Shown: positions 9,458-17,255 of the stretch, in pieces
How the letters are laid out: each line of letters opens with the position of its first letter
How positions within the stretch are numbered: the stretch's first letter is position 1
Source of the DNA: SW4 sp042466115
GTDB lineage: Bacteria; Pseudomonadota; Alphaproteobacteria; Rhodobacterales; Rhodobacteraceae
DNA length: 64,000 bases
Direction of reading: 5' to 3'
Assembly (NCBI RefSeq): GCF_042466115.1
Contig: NZ_JAXHBQ010000001.1
Span: 434,001 to 498,000, forward strand
The notes under the pieces: generated by a model
Told to the model about the DNA's origin: nothing
Seen by the model: only the letters and a program-made list of their open reading frames with translations
Database searches by the model: none
Translations under genes and position numbers: made by a program

Positions 9458-10527
9458 CAGTTTTCTCCGGTGGTTTGCGTGGCAACAGGCAGGGATATGC
9501 GAAACACGGTCCGCCCCGGCGTCGATTCAACGCCGATCCAGCCGCCCACGTCCGAGATCAGCTTTGACACCAGCGCAAGGCCCAGGCCTGTGCCGTTTTC
9601 GCGCCCCGACACGAAAGGTTCAAAGATATGCGGGGCCAGATCAGGCGGCAGGCCGGGCCCATCGTCAATCACTTCGATTTGCAGCGGCAGGCGGGCAATC
9701 GTGCCATCCGCGCGCCGCACCCGCAACGAGGGTTCGTAATAGCTGCGCAGGCGGATCACGCCGCCGTCCTTGCAGGCTTGCGATGCGTTCTTCAATAGGT
9801 TCAGCAGCACCTGCAACAGCTGATCCCCGTCCGCCAGCGTGTGCGGCAGCGACGGATCATAATCCTCGACCAGCAGCATATGCGCACCAAAGCCCACCGA
9901 GGCGGACTGGCGCGCGCGGTCCAGCACATCGTGGATATTCACCGATTGCAGCATGGGCGGGCGCAGGTTGCCGAACTGTTCGACCTGTTCCAGCAGTTTG
10001 ACCACGCGGCGCGATTCCTCGACGATCAGATCGGTCAGTTCCTGATCTGCGCTGCTCAGATTCATCGACAGCAGTTGTGCCGCCCCCGTGATCCCCGCCA
10101 GCGGGTTCTTGATTTCATGGGCCAGCATTTCCGCCATTCCGATCGCCGATTTCGCGGCCTTGGTGGATTGCGCGTGCTGCGTGATCCGGTCGGCAATTTC
10201 ACGCGGCGAAATCATCATCAGCATGTAGCCGTCACTGCCCTGCAACGGCGCAAACTGGATGTTGCAATGCATCGGTGCGCGTTCGCCGCTGCCCACATCC
10301 ACGTCATTGACCGACAGGATCGTGCCGCGATCGCGGGCGCGGGCATAGGCATCCTCGAGGGGGGCATCAATCATCACCTTGTCCCAGACCAGCGCACCCA
10401 GCAGGGATTTGGAGGACAGGTTCAGAAAATTTTCGGCCGCCGGATTGCTGTCGCTGATCGTGTCATCGGGGGCCAGCAGCAATGTCGGCACGGGCAGCGA
10501 ATACCACAGGGGTGTGTCAATCTTCAT
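9457..10527 (-). CDS. ntrB: Nitrogen sensor kinase/phosphatase NtrB
   Basis: 356-residue soluble histidine kinase that sets the phosphorylation state of NtrC, normally under PII control. An N-terminal PAS domain (about 1-110), HisKA with the phospho-His in LAHEIKNPLAGITG (about 136-149), and HATPase with DDGPGLPP and ENGTGLGLALVS are all present; no transmembrane segments. The gene overlaps dusB by 4 nt (ATGA) and ntrC by 1 nt, so dusB-ntrB-ntrC is one unit, the nifR3-ntrBC order of Rhodobacter. Length and motifs are normal. Confidence 0.94.
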   Translation of the reverse strand: MKIDTPLWYSLPVPTLLLAPDDTISDSNPAAENFLNLSSKSLLGALVWDKVMIDAPLEDAYARARDRGTILSVNDVDVGSGERAPMHCNIQFAPLQGSDGYMLMMISPREIADRITQHAQSTKAAKSAIGMAEMLAHEIKNPLAGITGAAQLLSMNLSSADQELTDLIVEESRRVVKLLEQVEQFGNLRPPMLQSVNIHDVLDRARQSASVGFGAHMLLVEDYDPSLPHTLADGDQLLQVLLNLLKNASQACKDGGVIRLRSYYEPSLRVRRADGTIARLPLQIEVIDDGPGLPPDLAPHIFEPFVSGRENGTGLGLALVSKLISDVGGWIGVESTPGRTVFRISLPVATQTTGEN

Positions 10528-11513
10528 GCGGCCACCGCATCGGCCAGCATGGCGTGCACCTGGGACGGATCGGTGCAGGTCAGGACACGTTTGCGCAGGG
10601 CGGGCGGCGTCCCTGCCCCGTCCATATACCAGCCCAGATGTTTGCGCGCGACACGCCCGCCAAGGGTGGCTCCATAAAACGACAGCATCGCATCATAGTG
10701 CCCCGCGACCATATCAACGCGCGCTTGGCCTTGTGGAATATCGGGTGGCGGCGTGCCACATAGCGCGTTCGCAACCTGCGCCAGCGCCCAAGGCCGCCCT
10801 TGCGCCCCCCGCCCGATCATCACGCCCTGCGCGCCGGATTGATCAAGCGCCGTTTGCGCATCATCGGCATCCTGAATGTCGCCATTTGCGATCACCGGAA
10901 TATCCACCGCGTCCACCACGGCGCGGATAGCGGCCCAGTCGGCGCTGCCTTTATAAAACTGGCAGCGGGTGCGCCCGTGGATCGTGATCAGGCGGATGCC
11001 CGCACTTTCGGCGCGCCGCGCCAGTTCGGGCGCATTGCGCAAATCGTCATCCCAGCCAAGACGGGTTTTCAGCGTCACGGGGATGTCGACGGCACCGACC
11101 ACGGCGTCGATCAACGTCAGCGCATGATCCAGATCGCGCAGCAGGGCCGAACCGGAATAGCCGTTTGTGACCTTTTTCGCGGGGCAGCCCATGTTGATGT
11201 CGATCATGCGCGCGCCGTTGCCTGCCACGACGCGGGCGGCCTCGGCCATCCAATGCGCATCGCGCCCTGCCAGTTGCACTGCGGTGTTGGCCTGATCGAA
11301 ACCCAGTTCGGCGCGTTCGCGGACGCCGGGTTTCGCCTGCACCATTTCCTGACTGGCGACCATTTCACTAACAACCCAGCCCGCACCAAAGCTGGCAACC
11401 AGTTGGCGAAACGGTAGATCGGTGATGCCGGCAAGCGGCGCAAGCGCAATCGCGGGGGCCAGCGCCATGCTGTCCAGCCGGATATCTTGCGGTTTTGCCT
11501 GCGCTTTGACCAT
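10524..11513 (-). CDS. dusB: tRNA-dihydrouridine synthase (NifR3/DusB)
   Basis: 329-residue FMN enzyme that reduces specific uridines in the tRNA D-loop with NADPH. The TIM-barrel start LAPLAGITDLPFRQL, the catalytic-Cys segment NMGCPAKKVTNGYSG, and the phosphate-binding motifs GRTRCQF and VIANGDI are visible. The open frame extends 28 codons further upstream, but the ATG at 11513 has AAGGAT 8 nt before it and gives the normal N-terminus. It is the first gene of the dusB-ntrB-ntrC unit; an AT-cored dyad (11601-11619) lies about 90 bp upstream. DusB is the original NifR3, named for its place upstream of ntrBC. Confidence 0.94.
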   Translation of the reverse strand: MVKAQAKPQDIRLDSMALAPAIALAPLAGITDLPFRQLVASFGAGWVVSEMVASQEMVQAKPGVRERAELGFDQANTAVQLAGRDAHWMAEAARVVAGNGARMIDINMGCPAKKVTNGYSGSALLRDLDHALTLIDAVVGAVDIPVTLKTRLGWDDDLRNAPELARRAESAGIRLITIHGRTRCQFYKGSADWAAIRAVVDAVDIPVIANGDIQDADDAQTALDQSGAQGVMIGRGAQGRPWALAQVANALCGTPPPDIPQGQARVDMVAGHYDAMLSFYGATLGGRVARKHLGWYMDGAGTPPALRKRVLTCTDPSQVHAMLADAVAA

Positions 11514-11600
11514 GTGCTTAATCCTTGTGCATCCCTGATCTACGCGGCAAAAGCGAAATGCACAATGAAATGGCGCGATAAAACGACGGCGAAACAAGAA

Positions 11601-11619
11601 CTGCCTAAAATTTGGGCAG
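11601..11619. promoter_or_regulatory. AT-cored dyad upstream of dusB-ntrBC; possible NtrC operator
   Basis: CTGCCTAAA-A-TTTGGGCAG, an inverted repeat matching at 8 of 9 positions per arm, lies in the 173-bp divergent gap between dusB (minus) and ispDF (plus). A shorter dyad with the same GCC-A/T-GGC design precedes amtB at a similar distance. From memory, Rhodobacter NtrC sites are AT-cored CGCC/GGCG dyads. The role is inference. Confidence 0.4.
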
Positions 11620-11686
11620 ATACATCGCCTACTTTCCCTTGTTGCCTTCGCTGGTTACAAAAGGCGCGAACCAAAAGGCTGAACCG

Positions 11687-12808
11687 ATGCGCACCACCGC
11701 CATTATCGTCGCCGCAGGCCGCGGCACCCGCGCGGGCGGTGCTTTGCCCAAGCAGTGGCAGGATTTGCGCGGTGCACCGGTGATCGCCCATACGATCCGC
11801 GCCTTTGCGGGCCATGTCGATGACATCGTGCTAGTGCTGCACGGTGACGATCTGCACCGCGCCGCCACACTGGGCCTCAGGGCGGTCGCGGGCGGTGACA
11901 CGCGGGATGCCTCCGTGCAGGCAGGGCTGGCCGCGCTTGCCGCTGATCCCCCCGATTACGTGCTGATCCATGATGCTGCCCGCCCGCTGGTCAGCGCTGA
12001 TCTGATTGCCCGCGTGAAGGGCGCGCTGGCGACCCACACAGGTGCGGCCCCTGCCCTGCCCGTGACGGACGCGCTGTGGACCGGCACGGATGATCTGGTC
12101 ACCGGCACGCAGGATCGCGCGGGGCTTTATCGTGCGCAGACCCCGCAGGGCTTTCACTATGGCGCGATCCTTGCGGCCCATGCCGCATTCGCCGGTCAGG
12201 CCGCCGATGATGTCGCAGTGGCGCGCGCCGCGGGGCTGGATGTGGCCATCGTCGCGGGTGATGCCGACAACCTGAAAATCACCCAGCCGGACGATTTCGC
12301 GCGGGCGGCAAAACTGATGGGACGAGATATGGATATTCGCACCGGCAACGGGTTTGACGTGCACCGCTTTGGTGACGGGGATCATGTGATGCTCTGCGGT
12401 GTGGCGATCCCTCACAGTCGCGGATTGCAAGGGCATTCGGATGCTGACGTGGGCCTGCACACGATCACGGATGCGATTTACGGCGCCCTCGCGCGGGGTG
12501 ACATCGGCCAGCATTTCCCGCCTTCTGATCCGCAATGGAAGGCCTGCGAAAGCCACGTGTTCCTGCGCCATGCGGTTGAACTGGCCGCTAACATGGGGTT
12601 CACGATCACCCATATTGATTGCACGCTAATCTGCGAATTTCCGAAAATCGGCCCCCATGCGGATGCGATGCGCGCGCGGGTGGCGGACATTACGGGGCTT
12701 GATCCCGACCGGATCAGCGTCAAGGCGACAACGTCCGAACGTCTTGGGTTTACAGGACGCGGCGAAGGGATTGCGGCGATGGCCACAGCAACACTGGTGA
12801 AGTCATGA
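11687..12808 (+). CDS. ispDF: Bifunctional IspD/IspF isoprenoid enzyme
   Basis: 373-residue fusion of two enzymes of the MEP (non-mevalonate) isoprenoid pathway. Residues 1-215 are 2-C-methyl-D-erythritol 4-phosphate cytidylyltransferase (IspD), with the nucleotide loop AAGRGTRAGGALPKQW. Residues from about 216 are 2C-methyl-D-erythritol 2,4-cyclodiphosphate synthase (IspF), with the metal-binding D224-V-H226 (NGFDVHRF), SRGLQGHSDADV and the C-terminal TSERLGFTGRGEGI. The ATG at 11687 removes a 25-codon extension that does not belong to the family. The fusion is common in alphaproteobacteria. Its stop overlaps pgpA by 4 nt (ATGA), so ispDF-pgpA-cinA form one operon. Confidence 0.96.
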   Translation: MRTTAIIVAAGRGTRAGGALPKQWQDLRGAPVIAHTIRAFAGHVDDIVLVLHGDDLHRAATLGLRAVAGGDTRDASVQAGLAALAADPPDYVLIHDAARPLVSADLIARVKGALATHTGAAPALPVTDALWTGTDDLVTGTQDRAGLYRAQTPQGFHYGAILAAHAAFAGQAADDVAVARAAGLDVAIVAGDADNLKITQPDDFARAAKLMGRDMDIRTGNGFDVHRFGDGDHVMLCGVAIPHSRGLQGHSDADVGLHTITDAIYGALARGDIGQHFPPSDPQWKACESHVFLRHAVELAANMGFTITHIDCTLICEFPKIGPHADAMRARVADITGLDPDRISVKATTSERLGFTGRGEGIAAMATATLVKS

Positions 12809-13305
12809 AAGACAAATGGGCGCATATCACGGCAACGGTGTTTTACGTGGGCCACCTGAAACCGGCACCCGGCACTTGGGGGTCGCTGGTGGCCCTGCCG
12901 ATGGCCTGGGCGATCTACATGATCGGCGGGTTCTGGCTGTTCGCGCTGGCAATCCCTGCCGCTTATATCAAGGGCTACTATGCAACCGTCTGGATGACTG
13001 CCGGCAAGGATAATCACGACCCCTCCGAGATTGTGATCGACGAAGTGGTCGGCCAGTGGATCGCCCTTTTGCCGGTGATCTATGGCATCCAGATGATGGG
13101 TGTCACACCGCAAACCCTATGGCCCGGTTGGGTTGCCGCCTTTGTATTGTTCCGCTGGTTCGACATCACCAAACCGGGCTTTGTCGGCTGGGCGGACCGC
13201 AAGGACAACGCGACCGGCGTGATGCTGGATGATGTGATCGCGGGGGTGTTCGCGGCGATCGGCGTGGCGGCGCTGGCCTCGATCTATCATCAGGTGATGA
13301 TGTGA
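12805..13305 (+). CDS. pgpA: Phosphatidylglycerophosphatase A
   Basis: 166-residue inner-membrane phosphatase that makes phosphatidylglycerol from its phosphate. Family marks are GTWGSLVALP near residue 23, the acidic motif DPSEIVIDEVVGQW (about 72-85), and the C-terminal DNATGVMLDDVIAGV. About four membrane segments are visible. It sits between ispDF and cinA with 4-nt overlaps on both sides. Confidence 0.93.
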   Translation: MKDKWAHITATVFYVGHLKPAPGTWGSLVALPMAWAIYMIGGFWLFALAIPAAYIKGYYATVWMTAGKDNHDPSEIVIDEVVGQWIALLPVIYGIQMMGVTPQTLWPGWVAAFVLFRWFDITKPGFVGWADRKDNATGVMLDDVIAGVFAAIGVAALASIYHQVMM

Positions 13306-13808
13306 GCGCAGCCGCCCTGATGGACGCGGCCCGCGCCAAGGGGCTGATGATCGCCACCGCCGAAAGCTGCACTGGCGGGCTGGTGGCCGCCGCGCTGACA
13401 GACATCGCAGGCAGTTCGGACGTGTTCGAGCGCGGATTTGTCACTTATTCCAACGCCGCCAAGGTGGCCATGCTGGACGTGGCGCAGGCCACGCTGGACG
13501 CCCATGGCGCTGTGTCCGAACAGGTCGCGGGTGAAATGGCGCGGGGCGCGCTGGCCAACTCCAACGCAAGCCTTGCGGTGTCGATCACCGGTATCGCGGG
13601 GCCCGGCGGCAGCGATCACAAACCCGAAGGGCGCGTTTGTTTCGGGATCGCACATGCCGGTGACACCCACACCGAAACCGTCGAATTCGGCCCATTGGGG
13701 CGCGCTCAGGTGCGTGCGGCGGCAACCACCCACGCGCTTGGGCTGTTGCAACAAGCCATCGACTCGGCGCTGCCCGTTTGTGCGCCAAGCCCCGACCAGA
13801 CTGCCTAA
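13302..13808 (+). CDS. CinA C-terminal domain amidase (NMN deamidase, PncC type)
   Basis: 168-residue stand-alone CinA C-terminal domain. Such proteins hydrolyse nicotinamide mononucleotide to nicotinic acid mononucleotide in pyridine-nucleotide salvage. The active-site segment TAESCTGGLVAA (about 18-29), ITGIAGPGG near 96 and the closing helix RAAATTHALGLLQQA are all present; the N-terminal MoCF domain of full CinA is absent. The start is GTG at 13302, overlapping the pgpA stop by 4 nt. It is the last gene before a 113-bp gap and amtB. Confidence 0.88.
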   Translation: MSAAALMDAARAKGLMIATAESCTGGLVAAALTDIAGSSDVFERGFVTYSNAAKVAMLDVAQATLDAHGAVSEQVAGEMARGALANSNASLAVSITGIAGPGGSDHKPEGRVCFGIAHAGDTHTETVEFGPLGRAQVRAAATTHALGLLQQAIDSALPVCAPSPDQTA

Positions 13809-13832
13809 AAAACCGGCGTTTGAAAAACTGCC

Positions 13833-13843
13833 TGCCAAATTGG
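13833..13843. promoter_or_regulatory. GCCAA-A-TTGGC dyad upstream of amtB; possible NtrC operator
   Basis: An 11-bp perfect palindrome centred 84 bp before the amtB ATG, inside the 113-bp gap after the cinA-type gene. It resembles the longer AT-cored dyad before dusB-ntrBC. NtrC-controlled ammonium transporters are the rule in this group, so an operator is plausible, but this is inferred from position and form only. Confidence 0.35.
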
Positions 13844-13921
13844 CGCGATCTGCGCGGTTGTGCCTTTTTATTCGTCGCCAGCCATGCCCCAACCTCCCAA
13901 TCATCTCAGAGGGGACAGGAT

Positions 13922-15103
13922 ATGAACGGAGCGGACACAGCATGGATCATCGTCGCAACGGCGCTGGTTCTTTTCATGACATTGCCGGGGTTGGCGCTGT
14001 TTTACGGCGGGCTTGTGCGTGCGCGCAACGTGCTGAGCGTCTTTATGCATTGCTATGCCATCGCCTGTTTGATGTCGGTGCTTTGGCTGGTCGCGGGCTA
14101 TTCGATTGCGTTCGGGAGCGGCACTAGCGGTGTTTGGGGCGGGCTGGACAAGATGTTCCTGAACGGCATTGACGCAGACACATTGGCGGGCACCCTGCCC
14201 GAGGTGCTTTTCTTTGCCTTCCAGATGACATTCGCGATCATCACGCCCGCGCTGATCGTCGGGGCCTATGTGGAGCGGATCGGGTTCGGTTTCGTGCTGT
14301 TGTTTTCGGCGCTTTGGATGCTGTTGTGCTATGCGCCTGTGGTGCACTGGGTCTGGGGCGGCGGGTTTTTGGCAGACGGGGGCATCTTTGGCGACACCGG
14401 CGTGCGCGACTTTGCCGGCGGGATCGTCGTGCATGAAACCGCGGGCATTGCGGCGCTGATCCTTGCGGTATTCCTTGGGCCACGGCGCAACCGCACCACC
14501 CCACCCCATAATCCGGGCATGGTGATGATCGGCGCGGCCATGCTTTGGGTCGGCTGGTTCGGGTTCAACGGTGGGTCGCAACTGGCAGCCGATGGTGGCG
14601 CCGCCATGGCCATCACCGTGACGCATCTGTCGGCGGCGGCTGCCTCGCTGTCATGGGCGCTCTGGGAAAAAATCAAATTCGGCCGCGCCTCGCTCGTGGG
14701 CCTTGTCACGGGCACGATTGCGGGGCTGGCCAGTATCACGCCTGCATCCGGTTTTGTCGGCCCCGTCGAGGCGCTGGCCATCGGCACGGTCGCAGGGATC
14801 CTCTGCCAAGAGGCCGTGACCCTGATCCGCAACATCTTCAAGATCGACGACACGCTGGATGTGTTTGCGGTGCACGGCGTTGGCGGCATTTTCGGCACGA
14901 TCATGATCGCCGTTTTCGGCCTTGGGTCATGGGCGGCGCAGCTGGGCAGTCTGGCGATTGTCGGGGTGTTTACAACCGTGGTGACGGTTGCGCTGATCTT
15001 TATCGTCAAAGCGGTCACACCCCTGCGCGCCGATATAGAGGCGGAAACCAACGGGCTGGATCTGGCCGTGCACGGCGAACGCGCCTACGACATGAACAGC
15101 TAA
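13922..15103 (+). CDS. amtB: Ammonium transporter AmtB
   Basis: 393-residue inner-membrane ammonium channel with about eleven hydrophobic segments. Family motifs include LPGLALFYGGLVRARNVLS near the N-terminus, FAGGIVVHETAGIAALILA (the first pore His), GWFGFNGGS and VHGVGGIFGT (the second pore His). No cleavable signal peptide is evident. The ATG at 13922 is preceded by GAGGGGACAGGAT; the frame is open 48 codons further upstream but that stretch is not protein-like. Unusually, no glnK/PII gene adjoins it. A possible NtrC dyad lies 84 bp upstream. The gene ends at a convergent stem-loop shared with the ratA-like gene. Confidence 0.95.
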   Translation: MNGADTAWIIVATALVLFMTLPGLALFYGGLVRARNVLSVFMHCYAIACLMSVLWLVAGYSIAFGSGTSGVWGGLDKMFLNGIDADTLAGTLPEVLFFAFQMTFAIITPALIVGAYVERIGFGFVLLFSALWMLLCYAPVVHWVWGGGFLADGGIFGDTGVRDFAGGIVVHETAGIAALILAVFLGPRRNRTTPPHNPGMVMIGAAMLWVGWFGFNGGSQLAADGGAAMAITVTHLSAAAASLSWALWEKIKFGRASLVGLVTGTIAGLASITPASGFVGPVEALAIGTVAGILCQEAVTLIRNIFKIDDTLDVFAVHGVGGIFGTIMIAVFGLGSWAAQLGSLAIVGVFTTVVTVALIFIVKAVTPLRADIEAETNGLDLAVHGERAYDMNS

Positions 15104-15109
15104 AGTTTT

Positions 15110-15133
15110 GGGCAGGCCTTAGCGGGCCTGCCC
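15110..15133. other. Stem-loop between convergent amtB and ratA-like gene
   Basis: GGGCAGGCC-TTAGCG-GGCCTGCCC, a 9-bp perfect GC-rich stem, spans the 15-bp gap and the end of the ratA-like gene. No T-run follows on either strand, so it is not a classical rho-independent terminator, but it may stop or protect both transcript ends. Confidence 0.4.
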
Positions 15134-15571
15134 GTAAAGATCGGCGGCGCGCTGTTCAAAAGCCCGCACAACGCGCTGCATGGCCTCGTTGAAAAACAGC
15201 CCCGCCGCGCCCTGCAACAGGCGGTTGCGAAATTCAAAATCCACCGCGAACGACACAGCGCAGCCCTGATCGTGGGGCGTGAATACCCACGTGCTTTCCA
15301 GATACTTGAACGGCCCGTCGATATAGGCGGTGTCAATCTGGCGCTTGGCGGGCCAAAGCGTCACGCGGCTGCCGAACTTTTCGCGAAAGACCTTAAAGCT
15401 GATCACCAGATCGGCCAGCATGACCGTGTGATCACCGTGATCGGTCGTGCTGCGGATACGCGCGGCCGCCGTCCACGGCAGAAATTCAGGATAGCGGGCC
15501 ACATCGGCTACAAGCGCATACATCTGGTCGGGCGAATAGGGCAGCGACTTGGTTTCGGCGTGTTGCGGCAT
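15119..15571 (-). CDS. RatA/Coq10-like START-domain protein
   Basis: 150-residue single-domain protein of the polyketide cyclase/START fold, close to RatA (YfjG) and mitochondrial Coq10. It starts MPQHAETKSLPYSPDQMYALVADVARYPEFLPW in family style, with the conserved YPEFLPW motif near residue 30. Coq10-type proteins bind ubiquinone or related lipids; RatA was described in E. coli as a ribosome-associated inhibitor. Which role applies cannot be decided here. The ATG at 15571 discards 46 upstream in-frame codons rich in Arg and Pro that look non-coding. It is separated by 94 bp from the next minus-strand cluster. Confidence 0.85.
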   Translation of the reverse strand: MPQHAETKSLPYSPDQMYALVADVARYPEFLPWTAAARIRSTTDHGDHTVMLADLVISFKVFREKFGSRVTLWPAKRQIDTAYIDGPFKYLESTWVFTPHDQGCAVSFAVDFEFRNRLLQGAAGLFFNEAMQRVVRAFEQRAADLYGQAR

Positions 15572-15665
15572 GGGGCATTTTTCCGTCTTGCGTTGCCCCC
15601 CGTGTCGGACAAAACGCCGCCCGATACAAGGGCGGCGCGCAGTGGACGGACCCGGTGTCGCAGTC

Positions 15666-16187
15666 CTAGCTTGGCTTGGTTGGCTTGGTGGCGGGTTCTT
15701 TTTCCTCAAGATCGGCGCGCAGATCGGCAGACATCTTGTCGGTCAGCGCTTCCATGTATTTCTGCAAGATGATCGGCGGCTCGGCAGGGGCAAGTTTGAC
15801 GCGCAAGGTGCTGGCCCCTTCCTGCGAATAGGCATAGCGCGACGAATAGGAGGCATTGACCGAGGCGGCAAACGGCCCCCAACCGCCCTTGGCGCTGGCA
15901 CTGCCGCTCTTTTCGGTCGTCTTGGCCATGGTGATCGCCATCTTCACTTCGATCTCGGCCTCTTGCACCGCATAGAATGTGGGCAGGAACCCCATTGACA
16001 CAAGCGAGAATGTCTTGGTCTTGCTGGGTTCGGACAGGTCTGGCAGGGTGATCATCTGCTCGGCCATATAGCTGGCGACAGCGGTTGAATTCATATCCAG
16101 TTTGGTCTGGGATTCGGCCACGGCAATGGCCAGTTTCTGAACCATCTCGGGAAATGGGGTGTTAAGAAGTTCTTGTCCGACGCTCAT
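15666..16187 (-). CDS. Unknown protein A of a three-gene cluster (DUF2589-like?)
   Basis: 173-residue soluble protein without signal peptide or membrane segment. An amphipathic helical N-terminus (about 10-48) is followed by a hydrophobic beta segment FLPTFYAVQEAEIEVKMAI (67-85), a Gly/Ser-rich linker, a segment VNASYSS...GASTLRVKLAP (110-133) and a Lys/Glu/Pro-rich charged tail. The two beta segments align with protein C two genes upstream and partly with protein B, so the three are related. The general shape recalls DUF2589 proteins, but I cannot confirm that. The ATG at 16187 has GGAGAG before it. It is the last gene of the cluster, 21 bp after protein B. Confidence 0.8.
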   Translation of the reverse strand: MSVGQELLNTPFPEMVQKLAIAVAESQTKLDMNSTAVASYMAEQMITLPDLSEPSKTKTFSLVSMGFLPTFYAVQEAEIEVKMAITMAKTTEKSGSASAKGGWGPFAASVNASYSSRYAYSQEGASTLRVKLAPAEPPIILQKYMEALTDKMSADLRADLEEKEPATKPTKPS

Positions 16188-16208
16188 GATGATCTCTCCT
16201 GTCTAGTG

Positions 16209-16688
16209 CTAATCTACGCTTTGAATACGGGTGCGCCGCCGCAGGCTGAACTTGACGCGGGTTGCGGTGTCGCCTGTCATCGCCTGACGCGGGTTCACGC
16301 CCAGCATCACATTGTCGGCGTCCTTGCCAAGCGCGCCGGCCATGTCGATTTCGATGTTATCAAGGCTGAAGGCGCCGTCTTCGGGATGGGCGCGGGCAAT
16401 TTCCGCGGCCAGTTGCCCGGCCAGTTCGCCCGCCGCGACGACCTGCGTGTCGGGATCGGCTTGGGGCGGTAGCACCGGGCCGGTCGCCCCGAACATCGGG
16501 CCGCGCGACTGTTCGGCGATCTTGCTTTCCAATGCGGCGATCTGCGCGCGCAGTGTGTGGTCACTTTCTTCCAGCGCCGCGATGCGCGATTGCAGACCGG
16601 TCAGCGTGGCGATGATATCATCGGACAGGCCGACGATGCGCACCTCAAGCGGGCCGTCACCGGATGCGGGTGTCGTGGGTTTGGCCAT
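16209..16688 (-). CDS. Unknown protein B of a three-gene cluster, coiled-coil
   Basis: 159-residue soluble protein. After a low-complexity start, residues about 30-62 form a heptad-rich coiled coil (LQSRIAALEESDHTLRAQIA), then a Pro-rich link and a C-terminal part with FSLDNIEIDMAGAL (107-120) and TATRVKFSLRRR (141-152). These last two stretches resemble the paired beta segments of proteins A and C, so B looks like an oligomerising coil joined to a shortened copy of the same domain. It begins 1 nt after the protein C stop (gap at 16689), implying coupled translation. No known function; a structural adaptor is an inference. Confidence 0.8.
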   Translation of the reverse strand: MAKPTTPASGDGPLEVRIVGLSDDIIATLTGLQSRIAALEESDHTLRAQIAALESKIAEQSRGPMFGATGPVLPPQADPDTQVVAAGELAGQLAAEIARAHPEDGAFSLDNIEIDMAGALGKDADNVMLGVNPRQAMTGDTATRVKFSLRRRTRIQSVD

Positions 16689-16689
16689 G

Positions 16690-17112
16690 CTAGCGGCCCT
16701 CGCCCGACTGATCTGTCAAAGCATCGTCAACGCCCGGCGGCGGACCGGGGGCAAAGTGCATCCGCAGGCTGGATGCGCCGCTCACATCGAATTCCTGACC
16801 GTTCTGGTAGTTGGCGTTCACTGGCGTTGCCCCGATGATAAAGTCCCATGCCTTGCGCCCGATGCCGCGGTCGTCCTTTGCCTCCTTGGCGGGTTCAAGA
16901 TGCAGGGCAAGCTTCAGTTCGACCTCGACCGATTGCATGTGAAAGATCGTCGGGGTCAGCCCTACTTCGATCAATTCGGTCGGGTAGTCGCGCAGGGCGG
17001 CCAGTTGCTGCCGGTTCAGTTCAACCGAGGCCGACGCGACACTGGCCCCGACCTGTTCAATCATCGCCGAAATTGGCGCAACCAAAAAGCCAAGCGGATC
17101 GGTATCTGCCAT
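16690..17112 (-). CDS. Unknown protein C of a three-gene cluster
   Basis: 140-residue soluble protein, first gene of the cluster. An N-terminal amphipathic helix (about 8-42), beta segment GLTPTIFHMQSVEVELKLAL (51-70), charged linker (73-88) and a second segment VNANYQN...GASSLRMHFAP (98-122) ending in PGPPP. Both segments match protein A closely (PTFY/PTIF, EIEVK/EVELK, NASY/NANY, GASTLR/GASSLR), so A and C are diverged duplicates. The ATG at 17112 is preceded by GGGGGATGTT; a TTG at 17124 would add four residues. The divergent hpt gene starts 143 bp away, leaving room for both promoters. Confidence 0.8.
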   Translation of the reverse strand: MADTDPLGFLVAPISAMIEQVGASVASASVELNRQQLAALRDYPTELIEVGLTPTIFHMQSVEVELKLALHLEPAKEAKDDRGIGRKAWDFIIGATPVNANYQNGQEFDVSGASSLRMHFAPGPPPGVDDALTDQSGEGR

Positions 17113-17255
17113 AACATCCCCCAAACAATGCTGAAAAAAGCTACCACAGGTTGTGTGATTTACCTAACGGCAATCTGGTGCGCCAATCCAGCCCATTGCA
17201 CATCCCGCGCGACTTATGACACACAAAGCGCAGGCCTATATGACCGGAGATACCG

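Noticed and set aside
13839..13858. Sigma54 promoter (GG-N10-GC) upstream of amtB
   Set aside because: TTGGCGCGATCTGCGC keeps GG/GC spacing but not the -12 TTGC, and NtrC here lacks the sigma54 loop.
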